Below are positions 10,599 to 20,809 of a stretch of 64,000 bases of DNA, piece by piece. Under the pieces are notes generated by a model. It saw only the letters and a program-made list of their open reading frames with translations, was not told the origin of the DNA and made no database searches. This stretch comes from an uncultured Pelagibacteraceae bacterium (GTDB lineage Bacteria > Pseudomonadota > Alphaproteobacteria > Pelagibacterales > Pelagibacteraceae). The translations under genes were made by a program, and so were the position numbers. The stretch lies in the NCBI GenBank assembly GCA_902618205.1, contig CACMZL010000001.1, positions 186,001 through 250,000 of the forward strand. The letters run 5' to 3'. How positions within the stretch are numbered: position 1 is the first letter of the stretch; every line of letters begins with the position of its first letter.

Positions 10599-11978
10599 TT
10601 AAGATGCCGCTTTAATTGCAGATTTAGAATACAAACTATTCTTTTTTATCTCATCTGAAATTAAAAATGCTAATTCTATAGCTTGATCAGAGTTCAATCT
10701 TGGATCGCAATGCGTATGATATCTGCTTGATAAATCTGCATCAGATATTTTTTTTGCTCCACCTGTACACTCTGTCACATCTTGCCCAGTCATCTCAACA
10801 TGAAGACCTCCTGCATAGGAACCTTCGGCTTGATGAACTGCAAATACATTTTTAACTTCGCTTACAACATCATTAAACGGTCTAGTTTTAAAACCAGTAG
10901 TTGATTTAATTGTGTTGCCATGCATTGGATCACATGACCAAACAACATTTAATCCTTCTTTTTTAATTCCTCTAATTAGTTTTGGTAAGAATTTTTCAAC
11001 GTTTTGATGACCAAATCTTGAGATTAAAGTTATTTTTCCTTTTTCATTTTTAGGATTTATAACTTCACATATTTTTGCAATCTCATCAGGTTTTGAAGTT
11101 GGTCCACATTTAATGCCAATTGGATTTTCTATTCCTTTACAAAATTCAACATGTCCACCATCTAATTGTCTTGTTCTATCTCCTATCCAGACAAAGTGAG
11201 CTGAAGTATCGTGATATTCACCCGTGGTTGAGTCTACTCTTGTCATGCTTTCTTCAAAAGGTAAATGTAAAGCTTCATGGGAAGTCCAAAAATTAACTGT
11301 GTATAATCTATTATTAAAATCAGATGTAATTCCACAAGCTTCCATAAAAGCTAATGCATCTGCTATTTTATCTTCTAATTCTTTAAATTTCTTAGCTTGA
11401 GGACTTTTCTTAATATAATCTAAATTCCATAAATGAACCTTGTTTAGATCGGCAAAACCACCTTTTGAAAATGCTCTTAAAAGGTTTAAAGTTGAAGCAG
11501 ATTGAGAATAAGCCTTAAACATTCTTTTTGGATCAGGTCTTCTAGCTTTTTCATTAAAATCTATTGCATTTATATTGTCTCCCAAATAACTTGGTAATTC
11601 TTTATCACCTTGTTTTTCAGTTGGAGCACTTCTTGGTTTTGAAAATTGTCCAGCAATTCTTCCAAGTTTTACAATAGGTAAAGAAGCTGAGTAAGTCATC
11701 ACTAAAGCCATTTGAAGAATAACCTTAAAGGTATCTCTTATATTGTCAGGATGAAATTCCGCAAAACTTTCTGCACAATCACCACCTTGTAATAGAAAAG
11801 CTTTTCCATCATTTACCATTGCTAACTGATCTTTTAAATGTCTTGTTTCACCTGCAAAAACTAACGGAGGAAAGGTTTTTAATTTATTTAAAACCATCTC
11901 CAATTCCTTCTCATCTTCATATTGAGGAACATGTTTGACAGGGTATTTTCTCCAGCTATTTATTTTCCAATTTTTCAT
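10599..11978 (-). CDS. 3-deoxy-7-phosphoheptulonate synthase, type II
   Basis: FLLQGGDCAESF, KLGRIAGQFSKPRS, WSCDPMHGNT. Confidence 0.94.
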   Translation of the reverse strand: MKNWKINSWRKYPVKHVPQYEDEKELEMVLNKLKTFPPLVFAGETRHLKDQLAMVNDGKAFLLQGGDCAESFAEFHPDNIRDTFKVILQMALVMTYSASLPIVKLGRIAGQFSKPRSAPTEKQGDKELPSYLGDNINAIDFNEKARRPDPKRMFKAYSQSASTLNLLRAFSKGGFADLNKVHLWNLDYIKKSPQAKKFKELEDKIADALAFMEACGITSDFNNRLYTVNFWTSHEALHLPFEESMTRVDSTTGEYHDTSAHFVWIGDRTRQLDGGHVEFCKGIENPIGIKCGPTSKPDEIAKICEVINPKNEKGKITLISRFGHQNVEKFLPKLIRGIKKEGLNVVWSCDPMHGNTIKSTTGFKTRPFNDVVSEVKNVFAVHQAEGSYAGGLHVEMTGQDVTECTGGAKKISDADLSSRYHTHCDPRLNSDQAIELAFLISDEIKKNSLYSKSAIKAAS

Positions 11979-12012
11979 TTCAACTCAGAATTGTTTTAAC
12001 AGACTTTATTAT

Positions 12013-13833
12013 TTATTCAACAGTGACAGATTTAGCTAAGTTTCTTGGTTTATCAATATCGTATCCTTTATCTAGCGCAGAGTAATAAGCTAGCTTTTGC
12101 AAAGGTATAGTGGTCAAAAAGGGAATAAGTTCATCAGATATGGCATCGACTTCAATCTGCTCCCAAATATTTTCTGAATAAATTTCATCAGTACTTTTAT
12201 TTGTTATTAATAAAACTTTTGCACCTCTAGATATAACTTCTTGCATATTTGAAATAGTTTTTTTGTAATGCTCATCTCTTGGAGCAATTACCACTACAGG
12301 CATACCTTCTTCTATGAGTGCAAGAGGTCCATGCTTCATTTCCCCTGCTGGATAACCTTCGGCATGAACATAAGCAAGCTCTTTTAGTTTTAAAGCACCT
12401 TCAAGTGCAATTGGATATGAATAACCTCTGCCCAAAAACATTGATCCTTTAGAATTAGCAAAATCTTTTCCAAGTGTTTGAATTTTATCTTCAATATTCA
12501 ATGTATTTTTTGCAGATTTAGATAAAGACAGTAAATCTTTTATTTTCTTTTGATAGTCCTTTTTATTAATTGATTTTTGTTCATAAGAAAGCTTAGTACA
12601 TAATAAATAAAGTACTAACATTTGTCCTAAAAAAGCCTTTGTCGATGCAACACCTACTTCTGGGCCACAATGAATAGGTAAAACTAGATCTGCATCTCTT
12701 GCAATTGAACTTTCAACAACATTTACTACTGCACAAGTTTTAACATTATTCTTTTTACACAAATCTAATGCAGCAAATGTATCCGCAGTCTCTCCAGATT
12801 GAGAAACAAAAACATAAAGACAATCTTTTTTAAATTTAATTTTTCGATATCTAAATTCAGAAGCTATATCAACTCTCACATCTAAACTTGTATTTTGCTC
12901 AAACCAATACTTTGCAACAAGACATGAGTGATATGCTGTTCCACATCCAATTAAAATTACTGATGAAATTTCATTGATTTTCCAAGGAAAATTATAAATA
13001 TTTATTTCTTTGTTATGTTTGTCGATGTACTCATTTACACAATTTTTTAAGGTAATCGGCTGCTCATCTATTTCTTTAGCCATATAATATTTGTAATCTC
13101 CTTTTTCATAATTTTGATCATCTTTAGAAAGATTTAAAATTTTTTTGTTTACTTTGGTTCCATCAGCATCAAAAAATTCGACTTGATCTTTTTTTAATAT
13201 GCAAAATTCTCCATCATTTAAATATGAAATTTTATTAGTCATTGACTTTAATGCATAAGAGTCTGAACCAAGATAGTGTTCGTTTGGACCATAACCAACT
13301 GCAAGAGGAGAGCCTCTTCTTGCCCCAACTATTAAATCTGGTTGGTCTTTAAATATTATTCCTAGCGCAAAACTACCGTGTAATTTTTTTAAAACTTTTA
13401 TAATTGTATTTTTAAGGTTATTTTTTTTTAAATAATCAGTTACCAAATGAACTATTACTTCTGTGTCTGTTTGTGATTTAAACTTATAACCTTTATTTTC
13501 TAATAACTTTTTTAGAATAGTTGAATTTTCAATTATACCATTATGAACAACAGATACGTCTTCTGATGAATGAGGATGTGCATTTATTGAACTAGGTTTT
13601 CCATGAGTTGCCCACCTAACATGTCCGATACCAATAGAGCCAGATATTTTAGTTTGTATTATGTTTTTCTCTAAAGCGTCTACTCTACCCTCACATTTTA
13701 CCTCATTTATATTTCCATTTGAAAGAGTTGCTAAACCTGCAGAGTCATATCCTCTATACTCAAGTTTTTTTAATGAACTTATAATTCTGGGAGTTACCTC
13801 TTTAGAGCTTGTAATTCCAACTATTCCACACAT
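12013..13833 (-). CDS. glmS: Glutamine-fructose-6-phosphate aminotransferase
   Basis: MCGIVGI N-terminus, two SIS domains, C-terminal DKPRNLAKSVTVE. Confidence 0.97.
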   Translation of the reverse strand: MCGIVGITSSKEVTPRIISSLKKLEYRGYDSAGLATLSNGNINEVKCEGRVDALEKNIIQTKISGSIGIGHVRWATHGKPSSINAHPHSSEDVSVVHNGIIENSTILKKLLENKGYKFKSQTDTEVIVHLVTDYLKKNNLKNTIIKVLKKLHGSFALGIIFKDQPDLIVGARRGSPLAVGYGPNEHYLGSDSYALKSMTNKISYLNDGEFCILKKDQVEFFDADGTKVNKKILNLSKDDQNYEKGDYKYYMAKEIDEQPITLKNCVNEYIDKHNKEINIYNFPWKINEISSVILIGCGTAYHSCLVAKYWFEQNTSLDVRVDIASEFRYRKIKFKKDCLYVFVSQSGETADTFAALDLCKKNNVKTCAVVNVVESSIARDADLVLPIHCGPEVGVASTKAFLGQMLVLYLLCTKLSYEQKSINKKDYQKKIKDLLSLSKSAKNTLNIEDKIQTLGKDFANSKGSMFLGRGYSYPIALEGALKLKELAYVHAEGYPAGEMKHGPLALIEEGMPVVVIAPRDEHYKKTISNMQEVISRGAKVLLITNKSTDEIYSENIWEQIEVDAISDELIPFLTTIPLQKLAYYSALDKGYDIDKPRNLAKSVTVE

Positions 13834-13839
13834 TACTTA

Positions 13840-14448
13840 TTACTTCCTTTTGTAATTTTTCTTTTCTTTTTGATTTGATCTTGTTAATGCCAACGACCCT
13901 TTGCTTACATTTTTAGTAATTACTGAACCTGCGCCTATGACACTTTTTTCATTCAGAGTAACTGGTGCTACTAAAGATGTGTTTGAACCTACAAATACTT
14001 TATCCTTAATATTTGTTTTACTTTTTTTTCTTCCATCATAATTACAAGTTATTGTTCCAGCTCCAATATTAACTTCCTTCCCCACTAGTGAATCTCCAAT
14101 ATAAGATAAATGATTAACTTTAGAATTTTTATTTATTGTAGATTTTTTTACCTCAACAAAATTTCCAATTTTTGATCCAGATTTTATTTTTGTTCCAGGT
14201 CTTAAACGTGCATATGGACCTACACTTACATCATTATCTATTTTAACACCCTCAAGATGAGAGAAAGATAAAATTTTTACATTGTTTCCTATTTGTACTT
14301 TATCGGCAAATACAACATAAGGTTCTATTTCTACATTTTTTCCAATTTTAGTATCTTTAGAAAAAAAAACTGTCTCAGGCCCTTTCATTTTGACACCTTT
14401 TTTTAAAAATTTGTCTCTAAGTTTATTTTGTAAATTTTGACTATTCAT
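13840..14448 (-). CDS. GlmU-like acetyltransferase domain only (left-handed beta-helix)
   Basis: [49 protein letters not shown] match the GlmU C-terminal domain; only 202 aa, no pyrophosphorylase domain; next to glmS. Confidence 0.85.
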   Translation of the reverse strand: MNSQNLQNKLRDKFLKKGVKMKGPETVFFSKDTKIGKNVEIEPYVVFADKVQIGNNVKILSFSHLEGVKIDNDVSVGPYARLRPGTKIKSGSKIGNFVEVKKSTINKNSKVNHLSYIGDSLVGKEVNIGAGTITCNYDGRKKSKTNIKDKVFVGSNTSLVAPVTLNEKSVIGAGSVITKNVSKGSLALTRSNQKEKKNYKRK

Positions 14449-14517
14449 TAGATAGTTGTATATAGCTGGGTACTAGTTTAATTAATTCACAATATATTTC
14501 TTATTAATACTTTTTAA

Positions 14518-15198
14518 ATGACACAAAAATTCACAGTTCTCTTTGATTTAGATGGTACGTTAGTAGATACAGCACCTGATCTAATGCTTGCTCATAACCA
14601 TGTGATGAAGAAATTTGGATATCCCACAAAATCTCTTGATGAACTTAAAAATACTGTTGGTCAAGGAGCTGGAGCAATGATTGGTAGATCTATATGGAGC
14701 CAGGCCAAAAAAGAATTAACTTCGATTAATGAGAAAGTCAAAAATGAAATGACAGATGAATTTATTTCTTATTATGGAAATAATATTTTAAATGAAAGTA
14801 CTCTGATGCCTGGAGTAAAAGATTTTTTAAATTGGTGTAAAAAAGAAAATATATCAATGGCTGTATGTACGAATAAAACAGAACATCTTGCAGTAGATCT
14901 TCTAAAAAAAATTGGGATATATGACTACTTTGAGTATGTTGCTGGTTATAATACTTTTGATTATTGTAAACCTGATCCGAGACATATAACAACAATTATA
15001 GAAATTTTAGATGGTAGTATAAACAAATCAATTATGATTGGTGATAGTGAGTCGGATGCTAATGCCGCTAAAGCGGCAGAAATTCCAATGATTTTATTAG
15101 AGGATGGATATACTGAAAAAAAAATTGATGAAATTTATCATAATCACTTAATAAAAGACTTTGTAGGTATTGAAAAAATTGTATCTAAATATCTTTAA
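14518..15198 (+). CDS. HAD-family phosphoglycolate phosphatase-like
   Basis: FDLDGTLVDTAPDL, MIGDSESDANAA. Confidence 0.86.
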   Translation: MTQKFTVLFDLDGTLVDTAPDLMLAHNHVMKKFGYPTKSLDELKNTVGQGAGAMIGRSIWSQAKKELTSINEKVKNEMTDEFISYYGNNILNESTLMPGVKDFLNWCKKENISMAVCTNKTEHLAVDLLKKIGIYDYFEYVAGYNTFDYCKPDPRHITTIIEILDGSINKSIMIGDSESDANAAKAAEIPMILLEDGYTEKKIDEIYHNHLIKDFVGIEKIVSKYL

Positions 15199-15251
15199 TA
15201 TTGATTAATTTATTTTAACTATTAAAACAAAATCACAAATTAGGAGTTATT

Positions 15252-16754
15252 TTGTTATTGCATACAATTAAAGTATATCCATCAAAAATGAATCTTCCAA
15301 AGAAGAAACAGCTTGCTTGGAAAATAGCAGAGATGGCAAGTGATAACGCTAAATTAAATAAAAATTCAATAGAAATGGTTATTAATAGAATTATTGATAA
15401 CGCTTCTGTTGCTATAGCTTCCTTAAATAGAAGACCTGTAATATCTGCAAGAGAAATGGCAAAAAAGCATATTAGAAAAAATGGAGCTAATCTTTTTGGC
15501 ATAAATTCAAAACTTAAATTTGATTGTGAATGGGCTGCGTGGGCAAATGGAACTGCTGTTAGAGAATTAGATTTTCATGATACATTTCTAGCGGCTGACT
15601 ACAGCCATCCTGGTGATAATATTCCTGCTCTATTAGCAGTCGCACAACAATTAAAAAAAAATGGAAATGATTTATTAAGAGGAATTATAACTGCTTATGA
15701 AGTTCAAGTTAATCTTGTAAAAGCTATTTGTCTTCATAAACATAAAGTCGATCATATCGCTCACTTAGGACCAAGTGTTGCTGCTGGCATTGGATCAATG
15801 TTAAAATTAAATACAGAAACTATTTATCAAGCTGTTCAACAAGCATTACATGTAAGTGTTTCAACAAGACAATCAAGAAAAGGTGAGATTTCAAGTTGGA
15901 AGGCATATGCTCCAGCTCATGCAGGAAAATTAGCAATTGAAGCTGTTGATAGAACGATGCGAGGTGAAGGAGCTCCAAGTCCTATTTACGAAGGTGAAGA
16001 CAGTGTAATTGCAAGGATATTAGATGGAAAAAATGCTAAATATTTTGTTCCTTTGCCTAAAAAAAACGAAGAAAAGAAAGCTATTCTTGAAACATATACA
16101 AAAGAATATTCTGCAGAATATCAAGCTCAAGCATTAATTGATATTGCAAAAGCTCTTAATAAAAAAATTGATAATTTAAATTCAATTAAAAAAATAGATA
16201 TATATACAAGCCATCATACTCATTATGTAATAGGAACTGGAGCTAATGATCCACAAAAAATGGATCCTAATGCAAGTAGAGAAACTTTAGATCACTCAAT
16301 AATGTATATTTTTGCTGTAGCTTTAGAAGATGCAGATTGGCATCACGTAAAATCTTATACTAAAAAGAGAGCTAACAAAAAAAGTACAATTAAAATATGG
16401 AGATCTATTAAAACACATGAGGACAAAAAATGGACGAAGAAATATCATGATCCTGATCCAAAAAAGAAATCTTTTGGTGCAAGGGTTGTTGTGACATTAA
16501 ATAATGGGAAAAAAGTAATTGAAGAATTAGAAAGAGCAGATGCTCATCCCTACGGCAATAGACCTTTTGAAAGAATAGATTATATAAATAAATTTAAAAT
16601 TTTAACAGAAAATATAATTTCAAAAAAAGAGAGTGATAGATTTTTAAAAGATGTTCAAAATTTAAAAAAATTAAAAAATAATCAGCTTACAAAACTAAAT
16701 ATTGAAGTAAGTACAAGATACTTAAAATCGAATAATAGAAAAGGAATATTTTAG
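15252..16754 (+). CDS. prpD: 2-methylcitrate dehydratase
   Basis: MmgE/PrpD family, 500 aa; operon with prpB and prpC. Confidence 0.93.
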   Translation: MLLHTIKVYPSKMNLPKKKQLAWKIAEMASDNAKLNKNSIEMVINRIIDNASVAIASLNRRPVISAREMAKKHIRKNGANLFGINSKLKFDCEWAAWANGTAVRELDFHDTFLAADYSHPGDNIPALLAVAQQLKKNGNDLLRGIITAYEVQVNLVKAICLHKHKVDHIAHLGPSVAAGIGSMLKLNTETIYQAVQQALHVSVSTRQSRKGEISSWKAYAPAHAGKLAIEAVDRTMRGEGAPSPIYEGEDSVIARILDGKNAKYFVPLPKKNEEKKAILETYTKEYSAEYQAQALIDIAKALNKKIDNLNSIKKIDIYTSHHTHYVIGTGANDPQKMDPNASRETLDHSIMYIFAVALEDADWHHVKSYTKKRANKKSTIKIWRSIKTHEDKKWTKKYHDPDPKKKSFGARVVVTLNNGKKVIEELERADAHPYGNRPFERIDYINKFKILTENIISKKESDRFLKDVQNLKKLKNNQLTKLNIEVSTRYLKSNNRKGIF

Positions 16755-17650
16755 TGCACTTTGTTGAAAAAAAACCTGAAGAGAAAAGAATTGATTTAGA
16801 TAATAAACTTAAATCTAATAAAATTTTAAGAATACCTGGTGCATATAATCCATTAACAGCAAAAGTTATTGAAGAAATTGGATATGATGGAGTTTATGTA
16901 TCTGGTGGCGTTATGTCTAATGATTTGGGTTATCCAGATATAGGATTAACAACTCTTAATGATGTAAGTAACAGATCAAAGCAAATTGCACGTGTTACAA
17001 ATCTTCCAACTATTGTTGATGTCGATACAGGTTTTAAATCTTGTAAAGAAACTGTTCGAACATTTGAAAATTTTGGTATTTCAGGAATTCATTTAGAAGA
17101 TCAAATTGAACAGAAAAGATGTGGACATCTAGATAATAAAGAATTGATATCAAAAAAGGATATGACAAAAAAAATCAAAGAGTGTGTAGAAGCAAGATCA
17201 GACAAAAAATTTAAAATCATTGCACGTTCTGATGCAAAAAGCGTAGAAGGTATTGATAAAATGATTGATCGTTGCAAATCTTATATTGATGCTGGAGCAG
17301 AAATTATTTTTCCAGAAGCATTAAAAGATGAGTCTGAGTTTGAAAAAGTTAGAAAATCACTAGATTGTTACCTTTTAGCTAATATGACTGAGTTTGGAAA
17401 ATCTAAGTTGCTAGATTTTAAACAATTAGAAAAGCTTGGTTATAATATTGTTATTTATCCAGTTACAACACAAAGATTAGCAATGAAAAGTGTTGAGGAT
17501 GGTCTACGTGCCATTTTTGCGGATGGACATCAAAATAATATTATAGATAAGATGCAGACCAGAAAAAGATTATATGATTTAGTTGAATATGAAAAATATA
17601 ACTCTTTAGACGAAAAGATATATAATTTTAGTACAGAGGGACATGAATAA
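16754..17650 (+). CDS. prpB: Methylisocitrate lyase
   Basis: DVDTGF, HLEDQIEQKRCGHLDNK (PEP mutase/ICL family); operon context. Confidence 0.94.
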   Translation: MHFVEKKPEEKRIDLDNKLKSNKILRIPGAYNPLTAKVIEEIGYDGVYVSGGVMSNDLGYPDIGLTTLNDVSNRSKQIARVTNLPTIVDVDTGFKSCKETVRTFENFGISGIHLEDQIEQKRCGHLDNKELISKKDMTKKIKECVEARSDKKFKIIARSDAKSVEGIDKMIDRCKSYIDAGAEIIFPEALKDESEFEKVRKSLDCYLLANMTEFGKSKLLDFKQLEKLGYNIVIYPVTTQRLAMKSVEDGLRAIFADGHQNNIIDKMQTRKRLYDLVEYEKYNSLDEKIYNFSTEGHE

Positions 17651-18774
17651 TGAGTGAAGAAGTAAAAAAAGGTTTATTAGGAATTGTTGTTGATGAAACA
17701 GAAGTTTCTAAAGTTATGCCTGAGATCAACTCATTAACTTATAGGGGATATGCTGTTCAAGATCTGTGTGAATTTTGTAGATTTGAAGAAGCTGCATATC
17801 TTATTTTAAAAGGTGATTTACCAAATAGTATTGAGCTAAGACAATTTGAAAAAATTGAACGTGGACATAGAGATTTATCAAAAAATCTTTACGAAATAAT
17901 TAAACACATGCCAAAAAAATCTCATCCTATGGATGTTGCTAGAACTGCAGTTAGCGTAATGGGATTAGAAGATAAAGAGACAACAGATAATTCTCAGGAA
18001 GCGAATACAAGAAAGGCACTAAGAATTTTAGCTAAAACTCCAACTGCTTTAGCAGCGTTTTATAGAATTCGAAAAGGTAAAAAGATTATTAAACCAAAAA
18101 AAGAACTAACTTTTGCAGAAAACTTTTTCTATATGTGTTTTGGAAAAGTACCTCAAAAAGAAATTGTAAAAGCTTTTGATGTATCTTTAATTTTATACGC
18201 AGAGCACAGTTTTAATGTTTCAACTTTTACAGCTAGAACTATAACAAGTAGTTTATCTGACATTCATGGAGCTATAACAGGTGCTATAGCTAGTCTAAAA
18301 GGACCATTACATGGTGGAGCAAATGAAGAAGTCATGCATATGATGAATAAAATAAAAAAACCTGAGAATGCTTTAAAATGGATCAATAATGCATTAAAGA
18401 AAAAAGAGGTTGTAATGGGTTTTGGACATAGAGTTTATAAAAGTGGAGACTCTAGAGTTCCAACTATGAAAGCGTATTTCAAAAAAGTTGCTAAACTCAA
18501 AAAAGATAAAAAGTTTTTAAAGATTTACGATATCGTTGAAAAAGTAATGATTAGTAAAAAAAATATTCACCCAAACGTAGATTACCCAACAGGACCAACT
18601 TATCATCTAATGGGTTTTGATACAGATTTCTTTACACCAATATTTGTAATTTCAAGGATTACTGGTTGGTCAGCTCATATAATGGAACAACATTCATCTA
18701 ATAAACTAATAAGACCATTAGCTAAATACAAAGGAAGTAAATACAGAAAAGTAATGCTTTTGAACCAAAGATAG
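17650..18774 (+). CDS. prpC: 2-methylcitrate synthase
   Basis: Citrate synthase fold: LKGPLHGGANEEV, GFGHRVYK; operon context. Confidence 0.93.
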   Translation: MSEEVKKGLLGIVVDETEVSKVMPEINSLTYRGYAVQDLCEFCRFEEAAYLILKGDLPNSIELRQFEKIERGHRDLSKNLYEIIKHMPKKSHPMDVARTAVSVMGLEDKETTDNSQEANTRKALRILAKTPTALAAFYRIRKGKKIIKPKKELTFAENFFYMCFGKVPQKEIVKAFDVSLILYAEHSFNVSTFTARTITSSLSDIHGAITGAIASLKGPLHGGANEEVMHMMNKIKKPENALKWINNALKKKEVVMGFGHRVYKSGDSRVPTMKAYFKKVAKLKKDKKFLKIYDIVEKVMISKKNIHPNVDYPTGPTYHLMGFDTDFFTPIFVISRITGWSAHIMEQHSSNKLIRPLAKYKGSKYRKVMLLNQR

Positions 18775-18822
18775 GTCTAATTTACTCATTTAAAAATATT
18801 TAATCATTGCCATATATATTGT

Positions 18823-19485
18823 ATGGAAATTCTAAATAGACATCATAAACCCCAAGACCTGAGTGATAGGATTGCTTTTGGCTTCACAAAATTTTTAAGA
18901 TTCTTAGCTGACACTTTTTTTAAAAAAAAATATGGGCATAGAGCGGTTGTTTTAGAAACTGTAGCAGCTGTTCCTGGTATGGTAGCTGGAATGTTACTTC
19001 ACCTAAAATCTTTAAGAAAAATGCAAGATGATAAAGGTTGGATCAAAATTCTATTAGATGAAGCTGCAAATGAAAGAATGCATTTAATGACTTTTATTAA
19101 AATTGCAAAACCTACGTTTGTAGAAAGATTAATTATAATGATTGCACAATTTATATTTATTTTGATGTATCTATTTATATATTTAATTTCACAAAAGACG
19201 GCTCATAGAATTGTTGGATATTTTGAAGAAGAAGCCGTCATAAGTTACACTGAGTATCTAAATGAAATTGAAGAGGGTAAAATTGAAAATATTAAGGCTC
19301 CAGACATAGCAATAAATTATTGGAATCTTCCATTAAATTCTAGATTGAAAGATGTTGTAAAGGTTATTAGAGATGATGAAGCTGGGCATAGAGATGTGAA
19401 TCATAGTTTTGCTGACATTTTAAATACAAAGAAGAACAAAGTTTCTAATGAAGAGGCAAATTATGAAGATAAAGAAAAAATTTAA
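18823..19485 (+). CDS. Alternative oxidase (AOX)
   Basis: All four di-iron motifs: LETVAAVPGM, NERMHL, FEEEAV, DEAGHRDVNH. Confidence 0.92.
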   Translation: MEILNRHHKPQDLSDRIAFGFTKFLRFLADTFFKKKYGHRAVVLETVAAVPGMVAGMLLHLKSLRKMQDDKGWIKILLDEAANERMHLMTFIKIAKPTFVERLIIMIAQFIFILMYLFIYLISQKTAHRIVGYFEEEAVISYTEYLNEIEEGKIENIKAPDIAINYWNLPLNSRLKDVVKVIRDDEAGHRDVNHSFADILNTKKNKVSNEEANYEDKEKI

Positions 19486-19531
19486 TTATTTAAATTTAAT
19501 TAGTTAATTATCTTTACTTATAAAATATATT

Positions 19532-19780
19532 CTATTTAGATTGTTTTTGTTTATACAAAGAAATGCCTTTTTCAATTTTGTTTTTGTAAGACATTTTAAA
19601 GCTCTCTAATTGCCAACCTGAAAGTCTGTTTTCAATTTCTTTTAGATTGTTATTTTTCCAATCATCTGTTGTTTCAGGGTCTTTCCAAATTTTCTTTTCT
19701 TCATCAGATCTACCACATCCATAGCATAGGCCTGATACAGGATCAGTCTTACAAATACTTATACAGGGGCTTACTATCAC
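19532..19780 (-). CDS. DUF1289-family small protein
   Basis: SPCISICKTDPVSGLCYGCGRS cysteine motif. Confidence 0.85.
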   Translation of the reverse strand: MIVSPCISICKTDPVSGLCYGCGRSDEEKKIWKDPETTDDWKNNNLKEIENRLSGWQLESFKMSYKNKIEKGISLYKQKQSK

Positions 19781-19786
19781 TTAATC

Positions 19787-20809
19787 CTAGGAGAAAGCGT
19801 CTATCCAGTTACCTTGTGTGGATGCTTTTGAATATTCAGTGGCTCTACCTTCAAAGAAGTTCATATGCTCTACTGCATTTAACATAGTGTCTAACCATGT
19901 TAATGGATTTTTCTGAACATCATATATTGGCTCAAGACCTAACTGAGTTAATCTTCTATTACCAATGAACCTTATGTAATCTTTAACTTCTTGAGCAGTT
20001 AAACCTTGCATTGGACCCATTTCAAAAGCTAGATCAATAAATGCATCCTCATGTTCAATTATAGTTCTGCAAGCTTCATAAAGTTCTTTTTTAAGTTTCG
20101 GAGTCCAAATTTCAGGGTTCTCTTTAATGAACTCTTTAAAAATTCTAATCATAGAATTACAATGAAGAGTTTCATCTCTTACTGACCAAGTAACTATCTG
20201 ACCCATTCCTTTAAGTTTGTTATGTCTTGGAAAGTTTAATAAAATTGCAAAACTTGCGAACAATTGAAGACCTTCTGTAAAGGCGCTAAATACTGCAACA
20301 GTTTTTGCGATATCTTCTTTTGAATTTACATTGAAGTTTTGCATGTAATCATATTTATCTTTCATCTCTTTGTATTTCATGAATGCAGAATATTCAGATT
20401 CTGGCATTCCAATTGTATCTAATAGATGTGAATAAGCTGCTACATGGACTGTCTCCATAGAGGCAAATGCTGTCATCATCATTAAAACTTCTGTAGGTTT
20501 AAATACAGTTGTGTAATGTCTTAAATAACAGTTATTAACTTCAACATCTGCTTGAGTAAAAAATCTAAAAATTTGAGTTAGTAAGTTTTTTTCAGACTCA
20601 GAAAGATTTTTTTGCCAATCTCTAACATCGTCACCGAGTGGAACTTCCTCTGGTAACCAATGAATTCTTTGTTGAGTTAACCAAGCATCATAACACCATG
20701 GGTATCTGAATGGTTTATAGACTGGGTTCTCAACTAATAAACCCATTTTTTTTGGTTCTACAATTTTTTGTTTTGCATCTTTTAGACTTTCTACTGACAT
20801 GATAAACAC
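19787..20809 (-). CDS. nrdB: Ribonucleotide reductase beta subunit
   Basis: Di-iron ferritin-like R2; overlaps the nrdA 3' end. Confidence 0.95.
   Translation of the reverse strand: MFIMSVESLKDAKQKIVEPKKMGLLVENPVYKPFRYPWCYDAWLTQQRIHWLPEEVPLGDDVRDWQKNLSESEKNLLTQIFRFFTQADVEVNNCYLRHYTTVFKPTEVLMMMTAFASMETVHVAAYSHLLDTIGMPESEYSAFMKYKEMKDKYDYMQNFNVNSKEDIAKTVAVFSAFTEGLQLFASFAILLNFPRHNKLKGMGQIVTWSVRDETLHCNSMIRIFKEFIKENPEIWTPKLKKELYEACRTIIEHEDAFIDLAFEMGPMQGLTAQEVKDYIRFIGNRRLTQLGLEPIYDVQKNPLTWLDTMLNAVEHMNFFEGRATEYSKASTQGNWIDAFS

Noticed and set aside
13661-13855. 64-aa plus-strand ORF opposite glmS
   Set aside because: Antisense to the conserved GlmS N-terminus; no coding signature.
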